This document shows, one piece after another, positions 1-7,882 of a DNA stretch of 64,000 nucleotides. Origin of the DNA: Actinomycetes bacterium (lineage in GTDB: Bacteria; Actinomycetota; Acidimicrobiia; Acidimicrobiales; JAMCPL01); NCBI GenBank assembly GCA_021816935.1, contig JAKAWR010000002.1, positions 129,039 through 193,038 on the forward strand. Direction: 5' to 3'. The position numbers and the translations under genes were made by a program. Each line of letters begins with the position of its first letter. Within the stretch, counting starts at the first letter, position 1. The notes under the pieces are model-generated. The model did no database searches. It saw only the letters and a list, made by a program, of their open reading frames with translations, and was not told the DNA's origin.

Positions 1-953
1 GGCTGCAGCTCGCCCGGAAGAAGATGCCGCATCACGTCCGCGAACTGCGCCCGCCCGCCGCCGGCAAGCCTCACCTCCTCCAACTCTTCGCCGGCCATGC
101 CCCACGTATCTCCCTGATCCGGCTGGTCGGCCCGCTCCACGTCAAAAACGAACCTGTATACGTCGTTCTCCTCGGATCCGGCCTCGTGATGAAGCGGCGG
201 CATGCGCGTGTGACTGCAGTGGTAACAAAAGACGTTGTCGACCAACGACCTCGTGGCGCTATTGAGGAGGTACAGCCGGACAGCGACGTTGGAATCGGCA
301 TGCCAGGCACGCACCATCTCCTCGTTCATCCCTCCGATCTCGAAAAGCTGGCTGCGCAGCATCAGCTGGAAATCGCCAGGGGCGTCGTAGAGCATTGCCG
401 GCAACCCGCCGGCCATCGCCTCGTTCAGGTGAAGCGCAGGGCCAAGGGTCCTCAAAGCAGCTATGGTGCCCCGCGGATCAAGGCGGTCGAAAGACTCCCA
501 GAGGGCCTCGGGCACCTCGAAACGGGGCGTCGCGTAATAGTCATCGGCAAGCTCCGCGACCACGCTCGACAGCGAGCGTGTCGCGTCGCGCACCACCAAC
601 ACCACATCGGAGTTGGTAGAGAGTATCCAGCGGTTCTCGGGATTGGAACGGCGGATGGCTACGTTGCGGCTCAGGGCGTCCAGTGCGGGAAGCGTCGATC
701 CTCTCTTGTGGCGGTCGTAGGCAGCCGGTCTTATCCGGATTGCACGCAGCAGGCTCCTTGCCCTCTCCGTCAGGGTGTCGGCAATCGCCTCGGGAAAGGT
801 CGGCGTAAGATCCGGGGTGTTGCAGTCGACGAAGATGATCTCGTCCGCAGGATCGTCCAGTACCTCGGCGAGCGCGTTGATACTGATAGCGGCTCTCTTG
901 TGCAGGTTGTAGCTGTAGGAGTCGTTCCTGCCGTACATCACGACCGAAATCAC
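1..953 (-). CDS. Glycosyltransferase family 2-like protein (partial, 3' end beyond the left edge)
   Basis: About 317 stop-free codons run from a GTG at 953 to the window edge, so the C-terminus is missing. I chose the GTG because AGGAG lies at 961-965, seven bases upstream. The N-terminus (VISVVMYGRNDSYSYNLHKR) followed by EIIFVDCNTP resembles the first two strands of GT-A fold transferases, and TNSDVVLVV could be the DxD-like region, although no clean DxD is visible. It probably transfers a sugar in the cytoplasm. It lies downstream of the GT4-methyltransferase gene and near the flagellar genes, so a role in flagellin or surface glycan modification is plausible. That role is inference. Confidence 0.6.
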   Translation of the reverse strand, partial: MISVVMYGRNDSYSYNLHKRAAISINALAEVLDDPADEIIFVDCNTPDLTPTFPEAIADTLTERARSLLRAIRIRPAAYDRHKRGSTLPALDALSRNVAIRRSNPENRWILSTNSDVVLVVRDATRSLSSVVAELADDYYATPRFEVPEALWESFDRLDPRGTIAALRTLGPALHLNEAMAGGLPAMLYDAPGDFQLMLRSQLFEIGGMNEEMVRAWHADSNVAVRLYLLNSATRSLVDNVFCYHCSHTRMPPLHHEAGSEENDVYRFVFDVERADQPDQGDTWGMAGEELEEVRLAGGGRAQFADVMRHLLPGELQ

Positions 954-1043
954 GCAATTGCTCCTGTCAGCCCGCGAAACTGATTGCCAAGTGCTGACGA
1001 CTACGGTCGACAGTACCAGCCGAGATACGGGCTCCGTTCATGT

Positions 1044-1068
1044 CGCGAACCTGGCTGCCAGGTTCGCG
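1044..1068. terminator. Perfect hairpin between the two glycosyltransferase genes
   Basis: Eleven-base arms (1044-1054 and 1058-1068, core GCGAACCTGG) enclose a 3-nt loop inside the 209-nt gap 954-1162. No T-tract follows on either strand. It may stop or attenuate transcription leaving the upstream minus-strand gene, or it may be a protein-binding palindrome. Confidence 0.4.
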
Positions 1069-1162
1069 GGGAAAGGATCGTCGTGGGCGAGCACCGCCAA
1101 GTCCCCGATCCAGGCCAATTCCACGTCTTCCCTGCTCGCTATCTCGGGAGACGCGCGATCCT

Positions 1163-3391
1163 TCACGCGTCACCCCTCTTTGCGATAACCGCATAGTCCA
1201 TGCAACCCCGGCGATTCGCTTCGAGGTCCCCAACGGGTGCCGGAAACACAACTTCTGCCCGGTCGAAACCAATTTCCCTGCACATGGTGACCGCTACTTC
1301 GGGATAGATGGGCAGCCTGTGGCTGGGATCCGTGGCAAAGAACCGGAAGGCCCCCAGGAAGTGGGGATTCAGAGTCTCGAAAATCACGGAGCCTCCTGGT
1401 CGCACAACCCTCAGCGCCTCACGCAGGAACGCGAGGAGGGCACTGTAACCGAGATGTTCGACCACCTGAATGCTGATCACACTCCCGAAGGAGAACTCGG
1501 GCCGACCGGAGATATAGTCGACCATGTCGCCCTGCACAGCCTCGATTCCCGTGCGCTGGCAGTAGCTTATGCACTCGGCGTCGAGATCAACGCCGGTCGA
1601 GGCGATCCCTGCATCCCTCAGCGCTCGGAGAAGATCACCCCGGCCGCAGCCTGCATCGAGTACCGGATCCTGCCCGGCGAGGTACGAAACGTAAAAGCGG
1701 GCGCGTTCTCTTTTTTCAACCGGCGTTCCTCCGAAGAGGGCAGCGAAGCTCGCCGGACCAAAGCCCGCGGCCTCACCCAAGTTGCTCTGATATCCGATGA
1801 CCTCTCTGCCACTCTCATCTGTGTAACGAAGCCAGAGCCTCTGCGAGTCGGCATCACCGGGGCCGAACTGCAGCTGGGCAAAGACGGAATTGACCTGGGA
1901 CAAAATACCGTTGATCGACGTGCCCACAGCTCCCGTCACTCGCCCCTGGCTCGCCAAGCGCTGCTCGAGCTGTGCAATCATCCCAGACATCTTCGCCAGC
2001 GCATCGCTCGTCGATGTGGCAAGCAGGGCAACGTTGCTAGCCAGATCGTCCAGTGCCCGAGCGTTCGCGCCGGGCTCTCCTTGCCCACCGGCCGGAGCGG
2101 TGTCCGCCAAGGCGGGAGGGGCGCTATCCGCAGCGGTAGGGACGCCACCAGGATCCGCCACAGCCGGTTCGGTGCGACTCGAATCGGCTCCGGCGTGATC
2201 AGCGGCAACGGCCACGGTTCCCGACAAGAAGCCACGCGGAGCCAGCAGGTGTTTCAGATTCTCTGCCGCAATTGCTGCAACCTGGTGCCATTGCCAGCGT
2301 GCCTCGACGTCCGCACGTCCCTTCCATCCGAGTCTACGGCGCAGAGCGGGATGCTCGTGCAGTTTGCGCATAGCGTCCGCCAGGTCGTCGACCAAGGGCT
2401 CGGCCCATCGCTGCCCGGCGAACTGTGACACTACTGTGTCCTCTGGAATGTCCACGAGACCGGCTATACCCGTGATAATCGCATTCGTTTCGTCGAGGAA
2501 ATCAAGCTGCCCACCCCATCCCGGTGAGATCACCGGAAGGCCGCAGGACATCGCCTCCATCATCGGCCTGCCCCATCCTTCCCCGCGAGAGGACGACACG
2601 TAGACATCAGCTCTTGCCATCAGCCGGGCAATGCTGCCCGATGGCAAGAGCTCGGGAACGACAACCACCGGGGCGACCGCTCGAGGGTCGTACCCCTGCG
2701 ACTCGATCATTACAGAAACCTCTGCATCGTAATCCAGTCTCGAGCCGGCCCACTGGCGATCTTGGCCTACCTGCAAGACAAGAGTGGCGCTCTCGCGCGA
2801 CTCGCCGGAATCCGGCCCGAACGCCAGCACCCACGCCCGCAGGAGGACATCGACCGCTTTCCTCGGCTGCGACACGAACGAATACAGAAACACCGTACCC
2901 GCAATCCCGGGAAGCTCCAAGGGAGGAACGCCCGGATTGAAGCGCTGGGCGTCCACCCCTCCCGGAACCACCCGCATCTCGGTGGTAACCCCGGCCCTCC
3001 GGAAAGTCTCTTCGTTGAACGAACTCGCTACCCACACCTCGTCGAATGTGTCAAGTCGTTGTGCGAAGCCGGGAGGCAGGGAATCGGTCTCGAACATCGT
3101 CCTCGCCACGGTCGCCACCTTCGCATCGACCCGGTCGAGACCCGTCAGCGAAGCATGCACTACGCATACATCGGGATGCTTCCACTCCCGCGCCAAGGCA
3201 TCCCTCACGGCCGCCGCAGTATCCGACGGATCCTGCGCCAGGTCGGCCGCGAACTCCTCCGACTGGAGGCTCCGTACACGAGCCACCGGCTCGAACCCGA
3301 GACCCGACAATCCCGCTACGAAGCCTCTGGCCTCCTCACCCAACCCGCTGTAGTTCAGAAACGGCGCTATCCAGCCGATCTCGCCGATCAA
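1163..3391 (-). CDS. GT4 glycosyltransferase fused to a SAM-dependent methyltransferase
   Basis: A 742-aa protein with two catalytic modules. Residues 1 to about 400 form a GT-B (GT4 family) glycosyltransferase with the EX7E-type motif EGWGRPMMEAMSCGLPV and the nucleotide-binding region VPGGVDAQRFNPG. A roughly 100-residue linker with coiled-coil character follows (ALLATSTSDALAKMSGMIAQ). The last 200 residues are a class I methyltransferase with motif I VLDAGCGRGDLL, the acidic GVDLDAE loop, and VVRPGGSVIFETLNP. The likely task is to transfer a sugar and methylate the glycan. The neighbouring csrA, fliW and flagellar genes suggest flagellin or cell-surface decoration. The target is not shown by the sequence. 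Confidence 0.85.
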   Translation of the reverse strand: MIGEIGWIAPFLNYSGLGEEARGFVAGLSGLGFEPVARVRSLQSEEFAADLAQDPSDTAAAVRDALAREWKHPDVCVVHASLTGLDRVDAKVATVARTMFETDSLPPGFAQRLDTFDEVWVASSFNEETFRRAGVTTEMRVVPGGVDAQRFNPGVPPLELPGIAGTVFLYSFVSQPRKAVDVLLRAWVLAFGPDSGESRESATLVLQVGQDRQWAGSRLDYDAEVSVMIESQGYDPRAVAPVVVVPELLPSGSIARLMARADVYVSSSRGEGWGRPMMEAMSCGLPVISPGWGGQLDFLDETNAIITGIAGLVDIPEDTVVSQFAGQRWAEPLVDDLADAMRKLHEHPALRRRLGWKGRADVEARWQWHQVAAIAAENLKHLLAPRGFLSGTVAVAADHAGADSSRTEPAVADPGGVPTAADSAPPALADTAPAGGQGEPGANARALDDLASNVALLATSTSDALAKMSGMIAQLEQRLASQGRVTGAVGTSINGILSQVNSVFAQLQFGPGDADSQRLWLRYTDESGREVIGYQSNLGEAAGFGPASFAALFGGTPVEKRERARFYVSYLAGQDPVLDAGCGRGDLLRALRDAGIASTGVDLDAECISYCQRTGIEAVQGDMVDYISGRPEFSFGSVISIQVVEHLGYSALLAFLREALRVVRPGGSVIFETLNPHFLGAFRFFATDPSHRLPIYPEVAVTMCREIGFDRAEVVFPAPVGDLEANRRGCMDYAVIAKRGDA

Positions 3392-3511
3392 AGCATGACA
3401 CTCCCCACTGGTCGGCCGTAGCCGGATGAAGCACCGGATCGCGACCAGCTTTCGTGGTCTCCCCCGCCTGGCGACATCCGTGAGTTACAGTTGTTCCGGA
3501 AGGATCCGACA

Positions 3512-3805
3512 ATGCTGGTACTCTCACGCCGCCCGAAAGAAGTCATCGTCATCGGTGACGACATCAAGGTCACCATCATCTCGGTCGGCCGCGACCAGGT
3601 GCGCATTGGAGTGGAGGCCCCTGCCGACGTACCCGTTCACCGCCTGGAGGTATATCAGGCGATCCAGGAGGCCAACAGGCTGGCGCTCGTGCCGACAGCG
3701 ACCGCCGCCGAAGCCGAGGAGATCCTGAAGTCACTGGGCACTGTCCACGCGCGACAGCATACTGTGAGCGGTGCCGGCGACGCGAGCTCACCGGCAACCC
3801 CTTAG
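3512..3805 (+). CDS. csrA: Carbon storage regulator CsrA with extended C-terminus
   Basis: RNA-binding post-transcriptional regulator, typically repressing flagellin translation. The start is the ATG at 3512 ([18 protein letters not shown]) with GGAAGGAT at 3498-3505; an in-frame TTG at 3491 is less likely. The canonical CsrA core is complete within about 61 residues and includes VPVHRLEVY, which carries the conserved RNA-contact arginine. A further 36 residues ([15 protein letters not shown] onward) are absent from standard CsrA of 60-75 aa. The gene converges on fliW, whose product antagonises CsrA, and the two stop codons overlap. This is the FliW-CsrA switch coupling flagellin translation to assembly. 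Confidence 0.93.
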   Translation: MLVLSRRPKEVIVIGDDIKVTIISVGRDQVRIGVEAPADVPVHRLEVYQAIQEANRLALVPTATAAEAEEILKSLGTVHARQHTVSGAGDASSPATP

Positions 3806-4251
3806 TGTGCCGTCTTGGCGGAAATGGGAACAGCGGGCCGGTAGTTGGACTTGTACTGGACCACCTGGGCGCCCTTCAGTGTTCGGGGGTTGAATATGAT
3901 CGGGCCGAGTAGGTTCAGGTTGCACTCGCCCGGCGGCGGGACCACGGTCATGATTACGAGCACCATCGCATCCTCTGGACCGTCGATGCCCAGCACGGCC
4001 ATGTACTCGTCGTAAATCTCGACATCATAGTCTTCGAAGAAAAGCCCGGGCGGCACGACCACGAACGCAATCGACGGATCGTCGAGCGACTGGAGCCTGC
4101 CGAACGCCTCCAACCCCTCTCCCATCTGGCCGAGAGTGAAACTCTTCGCATCCTCGAAACCCGGCAGTCCCCATGGGAACTCCAGAGTAAGGATCTCGCC
4201 TCCGGCGGGATCGTTCGTCGGCGCTACCGGACTCGGATCTATCTGCACCAA
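3802..4251 (-). CDS. fliW: Flagellar assembly factor FliW
   Basis: A 149-aa cytoplasmic protein that in other bacteria binds flagellin or CsrA alternately. Family features include [16 protein letters not shown] near the N-terminus, a mid-domain that varies around [21 protein letters not shown], and a tail ending [13 protein letters not shown]. It lies downstream of flgL in the same direction, separated by a family A repeat, and converges with csrA: its TAA (3802-3804) and the csrA TAG (3803-3805) share two bases. The ATG is at 4251. Confidence 0.93.
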   Translation of the reverse strand: MVQIDPSPVAPTNDPAGGEILTLEFPWGLPGFEDAKSFTLGQMGEGLEAFGRLQSLDDPSIAFVVVPPGLFFEDYDVEIYDEYMAVLGIDGPEDAMVLVIMTVVPPPGECNLNLLGPIIFNPRTLKGAQVVQYKSNYRPAVPISAKTAH

Positions 4252-4299
4252 GGTAAATCAGTTCCTCTCATCCACGACCCAGCGCACACTCTGTACTCT

Positions 4300-4509
4300 A
4301 GTGCACCGTCTGATAAGTAACCATGCGATCTCGCCAGCCAGATGACGCCGCTGGCTGTGTCCTCGTCCTCGACGTACCCCCCTAGTACGCGCATACAATG
4401 TGCTTCGCCATGCCTGTCCCGCAACAGTCCACCGGACTGTTGCGCATCCTTGCCGGGCGGCGCCCCCGACTTGCCTATTATCATCACGCTACTTACGAGA
4501 CGATGCACT
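4300..4509. mobile_element. Family A MITE-like repeat, copy 1 (between flgL and fliW)
   Basis: A 210-bp element with 20-bp terminal inverted repeats (4300-4319 AGTGCACCGTCTGATAAGTA; 4490-4509), 17 of 20 matching. Its interior aligns with copy 2 at 20155-20318, including the CGCCAGCCAGATGACGCC and TTATCATCACGCT segments. Copy 1 carries about 46 extra bases, which contain a perfect 10-bp hairpin at 4421-4443. No transposase ORF fits, so it would be non-autonomous. TA dinucleotides flank GTGCACC and GATGCAC on both sides, possibly a TA target duplication. The right end supplies the flgL stop codon. Confidence 0.75.
4421..4443. repeat. Hairpin GCAACAGTCC-ACC-GGACTGTTGC inside repeat copy 1
   Basis: Perfect 10-bp arms with a 3-nt loop. 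It is absent from copy 2 and lies in the extra segment of copy 1, so it was either inserted there or lost from copy 2. Confidence 0.6.
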
Positions 4510-5449
4510 AGCCCAAGTATTGAGCGAGTGAGGGAAGTATCGACTGGGAAAGGGCCCAGAGAGCCGACTGGTAGGTGTTCTTCCCGAGCTGGAGCTGCGT
4601 CGTGGCCTGTGCCAGGTTCACATCCTGCAGGGCCGAGATCTGCTCATCGAGGGTGGCCTGCAGGTTCTGCGCCTGTTGCGAGAACTCCTGGGCGCGCTGG
4701 TAGTTGGCACCCATGATCGCGCCCTGGTTCTCTACGGGGACCACGGCGTTCTCGAAATTGGATAGATCGACACCCTCCACCGCGCTGAGGTTGCCCGCCT
4801 GGAGATCCTTTACCGTCTGCGCCAGAACCCCGACCCCCGGGTCCGTCCCTGTGCCGTTCGACAGCAACCCGGTCGCCCCCGTACCGAAAACGTTTGGGCC
4901 GACTGCTCCGATGGAGATCGTCACCCCGTCGGCGACGGTTCGGGTGGGGACACTCCCTCCTCCGAGATAGCTGCCGGTCGAATCGTATGCCGATCCCGTC
5001 GTGCCCGTGCCGGCGAAGATGGGCTGGCTGTTGTACGTGGTGTTGGCCAGGTTGATGAGCGCTGTCCTGTCATTGCTGATCTGAGCAGCGACGGCGTCGA
5101 GTGCGTTCTGCTGGCCTGCCAGATCCGACCCCGAAACCGAGAGCATCAGCTGGTGAACCTGAGAGAGGATCGAGTTGATCTGGTTGACAGTGGAATCCGC
5201 CGTACCGAGCCATCCCATCGCATCCGCGGCGTTGGCAATGTATTGCTGGCTCCGGGCATAGGACGAGTTCAGCCCCATGATCTGCGCGGCTGAAGTCGGG
5301 TTGTCCGAGGGCACATTCACCTGGTTGCCGGTTGCAAGCTGCTGCTGTAAGTTGGCAATGGAAATCTGCTCGGTATTGATGTCGTTCTCGACCAGCCCGG
5401 CCACGACGGAGGGCGTGTAGAGAACAGGGCCGCCGCTGATGCTGGTCAT
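4508..5449 (-). CDS. flgL: Flagellar hook-associated protein 3 FlgL
   Basis: A 313-aa hook-filament junction protein exported by the flagellar secretion system. The N-terminal helix region (NDINTEQISIANLQQQLATG followed by VNVPSDNPTSAAQIMGLNSS) and the C-terminal helix (QISALQDVNLAQATTQLQLG) are the paired D0/D1 helices shared by FlgL and flagellin. The PSDNPTSAA motif near residue 55 is typical. The length is normal for FlgL. The start overlaps the flgK stop, implying translational coupling. The stop TAG lies in the terminal repeat of family A copy 1, right after SLAQYLG. Confidence 0.93.
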   Translation of the reverse strand: MTSISGGPVLYTPSVVAGLVENDINTEQISIANLQQQLATGNQVNVPSDNPTSAAQIMGLNSSYARSQQYIANAADAMGWLGTADSTVNQINSILSQVHQLMLSVSGSDLAGQQNALDAVAAQISNDRTALINLANTTYNSQPIFAGTGTTGSAYDSTGSYLGGGSVPTRTVADGVTISIGAVGPNVFGTGATGLLSNGTGTDPGVGVLAQTVKDLQAGNLSAVEGVDLSNFENAVVPVENQGAIMGANYQRAQEFSQQAQNLQATLDEQISALQDVNLAQATTQLQLGKNTYQSALWALSQSILPSLAQYLG

Positions 5450-6828
5450 ACCGCCGCCAGAAGGGACTGTAAAGCGGTGGACACTGCCACGATTACCTTG
5501 GCCGACGCCTGGTACGCCTGTTGGTACTGCAGCGTCTTGATCATCTCCTGGTCGGTAGAGACGCCGGTAGCCGCCTGCAGCGAGGCGGTGGCTGCGGACT
5601 GAACGCCTTGCTGGGTAGCCATCTGGCTGTTAACTCCCTGCACCTGGGCGCCCAAGCCCTCGATCAGCGCTCGGTACGCCTGGTCGGGACCGCTCGAAGA
5701 ATTGTAGAACGTGGCAATGGTCTGGGCGTTGTTGCCGTCGTTCGTGGCATTCGGGAGAGTTGAGGTGTCCGACGCCGCAATGTCCACCGGATTGCTCACT
5801 ATCGTCGGGCTCACCTCGATGTTGGCGGCGGTGATCCCTGTCGCCAACCCGGAAGAGGAGTTGAGAAACATCGGAATGCCGGCGGTCCAGGTCCCTCCGT
5901 TGTCGTAGTAGCCCGCTGCAAGCTGAGTATTGACCAGATTGGCAATGTCAGACGCGACCCCATTGATCTGGTTGAGGTAGTTCGGGAAATCGGTGTTGTG
6001 GGCCGCCAGGAGCCCGGCAAGGGTGCCGCTCGACACCGGCAACGTGGCCCCGCTGTTCTGTGACTGAAGTGAGATGGCGCCCGTTATGGGATTGGTCTTG
6101 ACCAGCACCGTATCGGCCACGTTGTCCTGCACGAGCGTTACGCCTCCCACCGACAACGTATCGGAGCCGTTCGATGCGGTTCTTGCCGTGATACCGATGT
6201 CCTGCGCCAGCTGCTGGATCACCTGGTTGCGCTGATCGATCAACGAGTTGGCCTGCGAGCCGCCCGCGGACGCCGACGTGATCTGCTGGTTCAGCGAAGC
6301 GGCCTGCGAGAGGAGGTTGTTCACCAAGCCGGCAGTGGTGTCCATCTGGTTGGCTGTCTGGCTGGACATGGCATTCAGTTGGCTCGAGAACTGGTTCAAC
6401 GTCTGCGCCACGTTCTGAGCATCACCGATCAGCGCTGCCCGTGGTGCTGGGGAGGAGGGGTTCTGGGCCACGGCATCCCAGGCGTTCCAGAAGGTCGATA
6501 GCTGCGAGGACAAACCTGTTGAACTGGGCTCCTGGAAGATGTTCTGGATGCCTGAGAGCTGCTGCTGGCGAGCTGTCAAGTTGGCCACATCGGCATTGGC
6601 CTGCCACGAGGCCGCCTGGAGGAAGCTATTCGAATCCTGCAGGATGCTCGTAACATCAGCTCCGCCCCCGATGCCCAGAGGGTCCAGGGCATTGACGGTC
6701 GATATGGCCGGGGTCTCCCTCTCGAACCCCGGTGTGTTCGCGTTCGAGATGTCGTTCGCCGTCGTGGCGAGAGCAACCCTGTCGGTCTCGATCCCGGACA
6801 GCGCTATGTAATACGAGAGATTCGACAT
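5446..6828 (-). CDS. flgK: Flagellar hook-associated protein 1 FlgK
   Basis: A 460-aa hook-filament junction protein. The N-terminal LSYYIALSGIETDRVALAT with NDISNANTPGFERE is the rod/hook-family helix motif (ANxxTPGF), and the C-terminal DQEMIKTLQYQQAYQASAKV is the matching helix with its YQQAYQA signature. The central region is variable and low in cysteine, as expected for an exported axial protein. It begins two bases after the flgN stop and overlaps flgL by four bases, giving the order flgN-flgK-flgL-fliW. Confidence 0.95.
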   Translation of the reverse strand: MSNLSYYIALSGIETDRVALATTANDISNANTPGFERETPAISTVNALDPLGIGGGADVTSILQDSNSFLQAASWQANADVANLTARQQQLSGIQNIFQEPSSTGLSSQLSTFWNAWDAVAQNPSSPAPRAALIGDAQNVAQTLNQFSSQLNAMSSQTANQMDTTAGLVNNLLSQAASLNQQITSASAGGSQANSLIDQRNQVIQQLAQDIGITARTASNGSDTLSVGGVTLVQDNVADTVLVKTNPITGAISLQSQNSGATLPVSSGTLAGLLAAHNTDFPNYLNQINGVASDIANLVNTQLAAGYYDNGGTWTAGIPMFLNSSSGLATGITAANIEVSPTIVSNPVDIAASDTSTLPNATNDGNNAQTIATFYNSSSGPDQAYRALIEGLGAQVQGVNSQMATQQGVQSAATASLQAATGVSTDQEMIKTLQYQQAYQASAKVIVAVSTALQSLLAAV

Positions 6829-6830
6829 GG

Positions 6831-7352
6831 TCAGAAGGCCGCGTCGACAAGCCTCAAGGTCCCGGGAACGGGTCGGGCCACCCCATCCGAGTCGTAGGAA
6901 ATGCCCGAGTGCGCCCCAAGCATGCCAAGTGCCTCCACGGTAGCCGCCAGCCCCATCGCCAGGTAGTCGCGGTTTCGCGTGATGACATCCTGAACCCTAG
7001 ACAGCGTGATCTTGAGGCTGCTTCGCTGAGCGAGGATCGCGTCACGCCAGGGGTCGTCGAACGCCATCGCGACGTCGGAAAGGGTCGCAACGGCGCCGGC
7101 AACCCCGGGAACGGCGCCGGCCAGCTCCTCCATTATCCTGTGGCGGGACCTCTCTATCCCGTCCAACGCCGCCAGCGCTCCCTCCACCTCCGCAGTAGCA
7201 CGTGGGAGCCACGCGTGGCGCCCAGACGCCAGCACCAGATGCTCCTCCTCCAGCTTGAACAGGAGTTCCTCGAGGGCGCGACCCTCTTCGTAAAGGCACT
7301 CGGACAAGCGCTCTACGGACGCGGGCCCCTTTGAAGCTGCCTGATCCTTCAC
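6831..7352 (-). CDS. flgN: FlgN-like flagellar export chaperone
   Basis: A mostly helical protein of about 173 aa, directly upstream of flgK, the usual place for FlgN, which escorts FlgK and FlgL to the export gate. LEELLFKLEEEHLVLASGRHAW near the N-terminus matches the FlgN pattern, and LKITLSRVQDVITRNRDYLA near the C-terminus is a second amphipathic helix. I prefer the GTG at 7352 (VKDQAASKGPASVERLSECL). An ATG at 7406 would add 18 residues but lacks a ribosome-binding site. Sequence identity in this family is low, so the assignment leans on position. Confidence 0.8.
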   Translation of the reverse strand: MKDQAASKGPASVERLSECLYEEGRALEELLFKLEEEHLVLASGRHAWLPRATAEVEGALAALDGIERSRHRIMEELAGAVPGVAGAVATLSDVAMAFDDPWRDAILAQRSSLKITLSRVQDVITRNRDYLAMGLAATVEALGMLGAHSGISYDSDGVARPVPGTLRLVDAAF

Positions 7353-7435
7353 CTTATTACCTATCGGCTCCCACGCCTGTAACTGTAGCGCTTGGAATCG
7401 GCGCATCCGGGGATCCCCGGCCCGCCCGTCCCGGT

Positions 7436-7464
7436 TCCCTATCCGCTCAGGCTCTCAGGCTCTA
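7436..7464. repeat. Family B repeat, terminal fragment
   Basis: TCCCTATCCGCTCAGGCTCT followed by CAGGCTCTA. It matches the right terminal repeat of the full copies (for example 23361-23382), with a duplicated CAGGCTCT. The rest of the element is missing. Confidence 0.55.
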
Positions 7465-7814
7465 AAGCCGGCAGCGGATCGACCCGATAGAACTGGTAAC
7501 CGGTGCAGGCGGGCCGGACCCGGTTACCGTTCGGTGGCGCCGTCCGGACGGTCGTCTGTCGCTGTGCAGAACCGCCACTCCGGAGCCGGCATTGGGTAAG
7601 ATCGGGCGCAGGGCGCAGGGATGCCGCCCGCAGGGATACAGCGAACTGGACGCCCGGGGATCGGGGCACCCAGGAAGGTATGCCACAGGCCAGGGAATGG
7701 CACCATTTCGTAGATATCGTAGCAAGATCAGGTAGCGTGTACGTGACATTCCTAAGCTTTGAAGCAGCCGCCGGGGGATCCGGGACGCCACCCGCCGGCC
7801 GGAACGCAAGCGGG

Positions 7815-7844
7815 GCGCCCCGCTGTAGGGCGCCCCGCTGTAGG
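7815..7844. repeat. Two tandem 15-bp units upstream of flhA
   Basis: GCGCCCCGCTGTAGG occurs twice in a row, and a related GCATCTCACTGCAGCGG follows. They lie 38 bases before the flhA start, so they could affect its transcription or leader structure. Confidence 0.6.
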
Positions 7845-7882
7845 GCATCTCACTGCAGCGGGGATCACCGGGAGACGCCGGC

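Larger units (their letters stand above)
7353..7882. other. Divergent intergenic region, flgN to flhA
   Basis: About 530 nt must hold promoters for flgN-flgK-flgL-fliW (minus) and for flhA (plus). I see a terminal fragment of repeat family B at 7436-7464, a tandem pair of 15-bp units (GCGCCCCGCTGTAGG) at 7815-7844, and an A/T-richer stretch around 7706-7760. No flagellar sigma-factor site could be assigned with confidence. The small ORFs here have no coding character. Confidence 0.6.

Noticed and set aside
24-983. Long plus-strand ORF at the left edge
   Set aside because: It is antisense to the glycosyltransferase frame, Arg/His/Gly-rich, and matches no family. The minus-strand frame has a proper start and ribosome-binding site.
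4239-4508. 89-codon minus-strand ORF inside family A copy 1, with a relative in copy 2 (MIIGKSG segment)
   Set aside because: The shared peptide follows from the shared DNA. The frames diverge after about 20 codons and are not transposase-like.
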